Positions 1 to 3,896 of a DNA stretch of 6,348 nucleotides are shown in pieces. Where the stretch lies: NCBI GenBank assembly GCA_016871135.1, contig VFZQ01000326.1, positions 1 through 6,348 of the forward strand, given 5' to 3'. Each line of letters begins with the position of its first letter. The stretch's first letter is position 1. Origin of the DNA: Acidobacteriota bacterium. Its GTDB lineage: Bacteria > Acidobacteriota > Terriglobia > Bryobacterales > Bryobacteraceae. Under the pieces are notes generated by a model. That model did no database searches, was not told the DNA's origin, and saw nothing but the letters and a program-made list of their open reading frames with translations. The translations under genes were made by a program, and so were the position numbers.

Positions 1-333
1 GGCGATATGTTCAGCGAGTGGGAGAAGGAGATCGGCAACATGGGCAACGCCGATCTCAAGCGAAAGAGCGGTACGTTGATGAAGGCCACGCGCACGCGGT
101 ACGCGGATTTGATTCGGAAGATGAAGGCTGTCGATGCGAAGGCGAAGCCTGTTTTAAAGGCATTCGAAGATCAGGTACTGTTCATCAAACACAACCTCAA
201 CGCCGAGGCAATTACGTCGTTGAAGACGACGATGGGCAAGATGGATGTCGAAGTCAATGCGCTAATGAAAGACATCGAAGCGTCGACCAGAGAGGCCGAT
301 GAGTTTATCGCTTCGCTGCCGCAGGGTTCTTAG
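1..333 (+). CDS. DUF2959 family protein, C-terminal part (5' end outside window)
   Basis: The reading frame is already open at base 1 (Gly-Asp before the first Met at base 7) and ends at TAG 331-333, so about 110 residues are visible. The sequence matches the C-terminal half of DUF2959 proteins, which are usually about 200-220 residues. It has a FSEWEKEI segment near the start, then RYADLIRKMKAVDAKAKPVL, then the family's most typical stretch DQVLFIKHNLNAEAI, and ends in an acidic helix (IEASTREADEFIASL). The whole visible part is highly charged and predicted helical, consistent with a coiled coil. The missing N-terminal half would normally carry a signal or lipoprotein sequence and another helical segment. 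The Met at base 7 is therefore probably internal and not the start. The biochemical function of the family is unknown; an envelope-associated role is an inference. Its last 29 bases overlap the end of the sulfatase gene on the other strand. Confidence 0.85.
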   Translation, partial: GDMFSEWEKEIGNMGNADLKRKSGTLMKATRTRYADLIRKMKAVDAKAKPVLKAFEDQVLFIKHNLNAEAITSLKTTMGKMDVEVNALMKDIEASTREADEFIASLPQGS

Positions 334-1693
334 AGGGCAGGCGCGCGCCGATTTCCTTGCGCCACGCGTGCAGTTTATCTCGTAGCGCACGGGCACGGGC
401 AGGATCGTCGCTGGCGCGATCGCGCGATTCGCCGGGATCGTCGCGCAGGTTGTACATCTCGACATGATCGTCTTCGAAGTACTCGAGCAGCTTCCAGTCG
501 CCGCTGCGGATCATCGATACGGGCGAGGTGGTCGCGTAATAGTGCGGGTAGTGGAAGAAGAGATCGCGCACGGGAAGTTCGGCTTTCGGATTCTTGAGTA
601 ACGGCACGATGCTGACGCCATCGATCGATGTCCCGCCGAGGCCGGCGATTTCCATGAGCGTCGCAAAGAAGTCGCAGGAGATGACGGGTGTGTCGCAGAC
701 TCCGGCGGCGGGCGTAACGCCGGGCCATCGAATCAGAAAGGGCACGCGCACTCCACCCTCGTAGAGAGAGCCTTTGCCGGAACGCAGCGGCGCGTTGGTG
801 GTCACCGCCTGGCCGTTGTATTTTTCGGTAAAGCCGCCGTTGTCGGAGAAGAAAACGACGACGGTGTTTTTCGCGAGACCGCGCTTTTCGAGGTACGTCA
901 TCACACGGCCGAAGTCTTCGCTCAAGCTGCGGATCATGCCGGCGTATTCGGCGTTCTGGTGTTTGTATTCGGGCTTCCGCTTCTTTTCAAAGTAGGCTTT
1001 GTAGGTGGGTTTGCTTTCGATGGGCGTGTGCGGATTGTGGAACCACAGATTCAAGAAAAAGGGCGATGCGCCGAAGGCATCGATCTCGCGAATGGCGGCC
1101 GTTGCAAAGGCGTCGGTAAGGTAGTCGCCGTCCTTGCCTTGGCCGAGGCCGGGCACAAAACGGTATTCGCCGCCGAAGCGTTGCGTGCCTTTGTAGGGAT
1201 AGAAGAATGTTTGCGGCGCGCCCCAGTGGGTACCGCCGACGTTGACGTCGAAGCCCTGTGATTCCGGGCCATGCGAGGTTGTGCCGAGATGCCACTTGCC
1301 GATATGCGCGGTGCGATAACCGGCTTGCTTGAAGCGTTCGGCGAGTGTGACTTCGGCGTGTGGGACGTGGTCTTCGGAGTCGGCGGGGAACAGCGCGCGA
1401 TTGGTGACCTTGCGCAGCGCGCCCTCGTGCCAGATGGTCATGCCGAGGCGAGCGGGATGTTTGCCGGTCATGATCGACGCGCGGGTGGGCGAACAAATCG
1501 GCGCGGCGGCGTAGGCTTGCGTGAAGCGCAGAGCGGTCTTGGCGAAGGCGTCGATTTCGGGCGTTTCGTGGAGGTCGGCGCCATAGACGGGGAGGTCGGC
1601 CCAGCCGAGGTCGTCGGCAAGGACGAAGATGAAGTTGAGGCGGGGCTCGCGGGTTTGAGCGAGCGCGCCAAGAAGCCAGTCGCGGCGGGTCAT
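305..1693 (-). CDS. Type I (formylglycine-dependent) sulfatase, arylsulfatase-like, 462 aa
   Basis: This complete gene encodes an alkaline-phosphatase-superfamily sulfatase, which hydrolyses sulfate esters in the periplasm or outside the cell. The motifs are in the expected order. FVLADDLGW (24-31) supplies the metal aspartates D27 and D28. ICSPTRASIMTG (66-77) is the C-x-P-x-R signature, in which C67 would be oxidised to formylglycine by a sulfatase-modifying enzyme not present here. GKWHLG (132-137) supplies K133 and H135. FHNPHTP (218-224) supplies H222. FFSDNGG (281-287) supplies the second metal pair D284 and N285. RSGKGSLYEGG supplies K307. The length is normal for the family. The N-terminus starts MTRRDWLLGALAQ, a twin-arginine motif with an Ala-x-Ala site, but the hydrophobic stretch is only about seven residues. 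The start ATG (1691-1693) has no clear Shine-Dalgarno sequence. The substrate cannot be read from the sequence; carbohydrate or aryl sulfates are typical of the family. No sugar-catabolic partner genes are nearby. Confidence 0.95.
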   Translation of the reverse strand: MTRRDWLLGALAQTREPRLNFIFVLADDLGWADLPVYGADLHETPEIDAFAKTALRFTQAYAAAPICSPTRASIMTGKHPARLGMTIWHEGALRKVTNRALFPADSEDHVPHAEVTLAERFKQAGYRTAHIGKWHLGTTSHGPESQGFDVNVGGTHWGAPQTFFYPYKGTQRFGGEYRFVPGLGQGKDGDYLTDAFATAAIREIDAFGASPFFLNLWFHNPHTPIESKPTYKAYFEKKRKPEYKHQNAEYAGMIRSLSEDFGRVMTYLEKRGLAKNTVVVFFSDNGGFTEKYNGQAVTTNAPLRSGKGSLYEGGVRVPFLIRWPGVTPAAGVCDTPVISCDFFATLMEIAGLGGTSIDGVSIVPLLKNPKAELPVRDLFFHYPHYYATTSPVSMIRSGDWKLLEYFEDDHVEMYNLRDDPGESRDRASDDPARARALRDKLHAWRKEIGARLPSKNPAAAKR

Positions 1694-2257
1694 TGGTGAA
1701 TATTGTAATGCGTGAGGGGGCGTGGTGGCGGCCGGAGCGACGGCACTCGGGAGGTGCGATCTTTCGTCAGTGCTTGCGGCTTAAGGGGCATCTGCCGGAG
1801 GCGCCAGGGAAGGATGGGCGTATTGTCCGAATTGAACGGTGAGGGGCGTTGATCGTGCTTTGTCGGCACGAAACGGCCGTCAGCAGGAGCCGACCGAAAT
1901 GTTTTCCTGCGATTCCGTAAGCGGGAGGAAGGGGTTCTTTTGGTGCATGCCGCCGACAGTTCTAGGACAGGGAATCGGGATATTCAGATCGCGTCCACCC
2001 AAAGCTCTTGGCAAGGTACGGAAGCCTTAACTTTGCGGGGCGGGCGGCGCAACCGCGCGAGGGCTGAATACCAATCTCCCCTACACTGCCGACTTCCCAG
2101 GAGCTATGGGAGCGCGAGTATTTTCGAACTCCCGCGCGACGCTCGCCTCGAGGGCTGCTTGATCGAGTTCCGCCGCAGGAGCCACGCACCACGAGTTTTC
2201 TCCGAAGAGCTGGCCGGGGCAGGTCCGCCTGTCGCTGTTACGGCGAGCCTCAATCCC
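1694..2257. other. Gene-free stretch of about 560 bases between sulfatase and VOC gene
   Basis: I recognise no gene, RNA, insertion element or strong terminator here. Upstream of the sulfatase, a TACAAT box on the - strand (1702-1707) lies 8 bases before its ATG. No matching -35 box stands 17 bases further up, so this is at best a weak promoter or the -10 of a nearly leaderless transcript. A short + strand frame (1708-1842, 44 codons, very Arg-rich) and an in-frame continuation past the VOC stop (2257 down to 2084) are open, but neither resembles a known protein. A small 5-bp hairpin lies at 1854-1870 and is not followed by a T-run. Confidence 0.6.
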
Positions 2258-2656
2258 TCAGGCGTGCGCGTACTGTCCCTCGCCCTTGGCAACATGGTCG
2301 CTATTGAGCTCGACCAAGTAGATCGGGGTGCCGTCCGGGTCGGCAAAGAAGGCGAACGCCCCAGCCTTGTCCCTCGAGACGGCGCCGAAGAACTGCACGC
2401 CCTTCTGCTCCAGCTTGCGCACAGCTTCATCGATGGAACCGGAGATCTCCAGACCAATCGACATCGAACCTCGCAGCCCGGCTGGAGCTTGCGCCGACGC
2501 GGGATGCAATCCGATCGTCAACCCCTTGCCGGCGTGAATCGCCGCGAACTGCTCGCCAAACCTGTATGCCAACTTCAAACCGAGGGTGTCGGCGTAGAAG
2601 TCGATGGATCGCTGAATGCTGGACACATAAATCGTTACGTTTCCGCCACTGTACAT
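2258..2656 (-). CDS. VOC superfamily protein (glyoxalase / bleomycin-resistance fold), 132 aa
   Basis: This is a small single-domain protein with two beta-alpha-beta-beta-beta modules, the usual length for a vicinal-oxygen-chelate protein. Module 1 opens with GNVTIYVSSIQRSIDFYADT (5-24), followed by LGLKLAYRFGEQFAAI. Module 2 runs from SMSIGLEISGSIDEAVRKLE (64-83) through FFADPDGTPIYLVELN (103-118), the classic C-terminal VOC signature. Glu116 is the conserved C-terminal metal ligand. The position where metal-dependent members usually have the first His is Asn6, so metal binding is uncertain. The family covers glyoxalases, dioxygenases, epimerases and drug-binding proteins, so the exact reaction cannot be told. 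It is probably a cytoplasmic dimer. The ATG is backed by a good ribosome-binding site (GGGAGG). The gene is divergent from a GntR-type regulator that may control it (inference from layout). Confidence 0.9.
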   Translation of the reverse strand: MYSGGNVTIYVSSIQRSIDFYADTLGLKLAYRFGEQFAAIHAGKGLTIGLHPASAQAPAGLRGSMSIGLEISGSIDEAVRKLEQKGVQFFGAVSRDKAGAFAFFADPDGTPIYLVELNSDHVAKGEGQYAHA

Positions 2657-2665
2657 GAATTACTG

Positions 2666-2671
2666 CCTCCC
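2666..2671 (-). promoter_or_regulatory. Ribosome-binding site of the VOC gene
   Basis: On the - strand this reads GGGAGG, nine bases before the ATG at 2656. It fixes the start of the VOC gene firmly. Confidence 0.7.
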
Positions 2672-2727
2672 GAATCAACAGGATGCCACCACCGCGCAAA
2701 CGCCCGCAAGGGCCATTTATCATCGTA

Positions 2728-2733
2728 GAGAGG
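2728..2733 (+). promoter_or_regulatory. Ribosome-binding site that decides a TTG start for the GntR-type gene
   Basis: GAGAGG stands six bases before the TTG at 2740. The alternative ATG at 2683 has only a poor AGG immediately before it and would leave 26 bases to the divergent VOC start. The TTG is therefore preferred. Confidence 0.5.
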
Positions 2734-2739
2734 TCCATT

Positions 2740-3024
2740 TTGAAACGCCGGAGTCTAGACTGCCTTGGCAAGATCGCCCTCAGCGAGGGTCGCGGCCCGC
2801 TCACCCTTCGGATCTCGCAAGCCATCGCCGAGCAGATTATCAGCGGTCAACTGCCGCCTGGATCAAGGCTGCCTTCCTCACGTGAACTGGCCTCGCGCTT
2901 AGGAGTCTCTCGAAACACAGCCGTCTCAGCATACGATGAACTTTCGGCTATGGGCATGGTCGAGGGCAAGGTCGGATGCGGCACGACGGTCATGCGCCGG
3001 CCTCACATTTTGAAACAGGCCTAG
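2740..3024 (+). CDS. GntR-family winged-helix DNA-binding protein, MocR-like head only
   Basis: With the TTG start the protein has 94 residues; the in-frame ATG at 2683 would add 19 residues rich in Pro and Arg. The GntR winged-helix domain fills about residues 20-84. It contains PLTLRISQAIAEQIISGQL, then LPPGSRLPSSRELASRLGVS, the recognition helix SRNTAVSAYDEL (57-68) and a wing EGKVGCGTTV (75-84). The wording LPSSRELASRLGVSRNT is closest to MocR/PdxR-type GntR proteins, in which a class I aminotransferase-like domain of about 350 residues follows. Here TAG (3022-3024) ends the frame ten residues after the wing. In the same frame 33 more codons stay open to TAA at 3124, but no aminotransferase motif appears in any frame downstream. 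It may be a stand-alone small regulator or the remnant of a truncated MocR gene. It probably regulates itself and the divergent VOC gene (inference). Confidence 0.75.
   Translation: MKRRSLDCLGKIALSEGRGPLTLRISQAIAEQIISGQLPPGSRLPSSRELASRLGVSRNTAVSAYDELSAMGMVEGKVGCGTTVMRRPHILKQA
2752..2761. promoter_or_regulatory. Perfect 10-bp palindrome AGTCTAGACT, candidate GntR operator
   Basis: The palindrome lies 12 bases inside the GntR-type gene, just after its TTG start. Its core GTCTAGAC fits the GT-n-TA-n-AC pattern known for operators of the HutC branch of GntR regulators, and CTAG is a rare tetranucleotide in many bacteria. Binding here would block early transcription of the regulator. The match is to a sister branch of the family, so the assignment is tentative. 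Confidence 0.35.
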
Positions 3025-3498
3025 TTGGCTGCGCTGCTGCGAAGCTCTGCCTACCCTGGGCGTCGAAAGGCCCTACAGGCTCCAGACCGGGTTCCCCTGT
3101 TTCTCTACACTCCAATCGGCGGCTAACCAAACGTTGGCCCGTCGTATCGATCGGATGGAGGCCTTGCGACACGAGTAACAGTCCCAACCCTGCTGGGTGC
3201 AGCCCAAACTCACCGTGAACAAGGTCTACGGAAGCCCGGCGTGCACACCGCTTCAACCGGCGAACCATTGACGTGGCACGGTTTTCTGGTGCTCCTGCGA
3301 ATCGCCCACGATCAAACGCCTGAGCGTAAAGCGGTTCCTGTCCCGAAACTTACCCCTTTCGGTACGATCACACATCAGGGCGAAAAGGTGGTCCCGAAAC
3401 CGCAACGCCGCGCAGTCTCCCCGAGAGTCGCGGAGTGTCGAGCCATCGGGCTGAAAGACCTGGAAGATCGACCTGGGCGTTGGGACGAGGTGCACCCC
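3025..3498. other. Gene-free stretch of about 470 bases between the GntR-type gene and the padR promoter
   Basis: I see no recognisable gene. The first 99 bases continue the GntR frame past its TAG until TAA 3124-3126. Beyond that the open frames on both strands give no family motif. A weak 6-bp hairpin (CCGAAA 3343-3348 with TTTCGG 3357-3362, 8-base loop) lacks a T-run. The stretch could be decayed coding DNA, for example the lost second half of a MocR gene, but nothing in the sequence proves it. Confidence 0.5.
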
Positions 3499-3527
3499 TT
3501 GCGCTTCTACATATCGCGGTGTATATG
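3499..3527 (+). promoter_or_regulatory. Candidate sigma-70-type promoter of padR-ADOP
   Basis: A TTGCGC box (3499-3504) is separated by 17 bases from TATATG (3522-3527). The -35 box keeps the TTG core and the -10 box keeps TATA. Transcription would start near 3534, giving a leader of about 15 bases that contains the ribosome-binding site. The -10 box lies inside the right arm of the inverted repeat described separately, which suits repression. Confidence 0.45.
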
Positions 3528-3533
3528 TAGAAG
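3504..3533. promoter_or_regulatory. 11-bp perfect inverted repeat, probable PadR operator
   Basis: The left arm CTTCTACATAT (3504-3514) and right arm ATATGTAGAAG (3523-3533) are exact reverse complements, separated by 8 bases. The repeat ends 15 bases before the padR start and overlaps the candidate -10 box. PadR proteins are dimers that bind inverted repeats and often repress their own gene, so this is the natural operator. ATGT/ACAT elements are typical of PadR sites. It could also form a hairpin in DNA or RNA, but it has no T-run and lies before the ribosome-binding site, so it is not a terminator. Confidence 0.65.
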
Positions 3534-3535
3534 TC

Positions 3536-3540
3536 GGAGG
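3536..3540 (+). promoter_or_regulatory. Ribosome-binding site of padR
   Basis: GGAGG stands eight bases before the GTG at 3549. It supports a GTG start and excludes later starts. Confidence 0.65.
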
Positions 3541-3548
3541 CATCACAC

Positions 3549-3896
3549 GTGAGTGCACCAAAATCGGATCTGCCGCAGGGGACGCTGGACCTTCTGATCC
3601 TGAAGATCGCCGGGCTGGGTCCGGTGCATGGGTACGCGATCGCGCAGCGGTTGGAGCAAGTCACCTCCGATGTGGTTCAGGTGCCGCAGGGATCGCTGTA
3701 CCCCGCGCTGCACCGGTTGGAAAAGCGCGGGTATTTGAAGGCCGATTGGCGAGTGACCGAGAGCGGGCGCGAGGCCAAATTTTATTCGCTCACGCGCAAG
3801 GGCCGCATGCAGCTGGACTCCGAAACCGCGGGATGGCTGCGTTTGGCCGAGGCCGTCGGCGTGGTGCTGCAACTGAAGAAGGGAGTCTCCGAATGA
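3549..3896 (+). CDS. PadR-family transcriptional regulator (acidobacterial type), 115 aa
   Basis: This is a short winged-helix repressor of the compact PadR class. It begins SDLPQGTLDLLILKIAGLGP (6-25), continues with HGYAIAQRLEQ (27-37) and the signature PQGSLYPALHRLEKRGYL (46-63), and has the wing around KFYSLTRKGRMQL (77-89). It ends in a helix that in this class forms the dimer interface. Length and wording match the acidobacterial PadR family (TIGR03433), which has expanded in that phylum and usually sits beside an ADOP permease, exactly as here. GTG is the start, set by GGAGG eight bases upstream. Its TGA overlaps the permease ATG in ATGA (3893-3896), so the two genes are almost surely one operon with coupled translation. 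A perfect inverted repeat over its own promoter suggests autorepression. The inducing ligand is unknown. Confidence 0.93.
   Translation: MSAPKSDLPQGTLDLLILKIAGLGPVHGYAIAQRLEQVTSDVVQVPQGSLYPALHRLEKRGYLKADWRVTESGREAKFYSLTRKGRMQLDSETAGWLRLAEAVGVVLQLKKGVSE

Larger units (their letters stand above)
2657..2739. promoter_or_regulatory. Divergent intergenic region between the VOC and GntR-type genes
   Basis: These 83 bases separate the VOC start from the preferred TTG start of the regulator and should hold both promoters. On the + strand TATCAT (2718-2723) is a fair -10 box, but no TTGACA-like -35 box stands at the right distance. The same AT-rich patch (around 2715-2723) reads ATAAAT on the - strand and could serve the VOC gene. 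The assignment is by position and weak box matches only. Confidence 0.35.

Noticed and set aside
1940..2728. Long + strand open frame of 262 codons across the VOC gene
   Set aside because: It is antisense to the well-supported VOC gene, has no family motif, and its length follows from the high G+C third positions of the real gene.
2990..3268. - strand open frame of 92 codons after the GntR-type gene
   Set aside because: No recognisable domain and no ribosome-binding site; it overlaps the end of the regulator on the other strand.
3343..3362. Hairpin CCGAAA / TTTCGG as a terminator
   Set aside because: The stem is only 6 bp with an 8-base loop and no T-run, and it lies over 300 bases from the preceding gene end.
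3340..3400. Ten-base direct repeat GTCCCGAAAC at 3340-3349 and 3391-3400
   Set aside because: Only two copies, 51 bases apart, with no further similarity around them; probably chance.
3253..3561. - strand open frame of 102 codons before padR
   Set aside because: It would run through the padR promoter, operator and start. No ribosome-binding site or known motif supports it.
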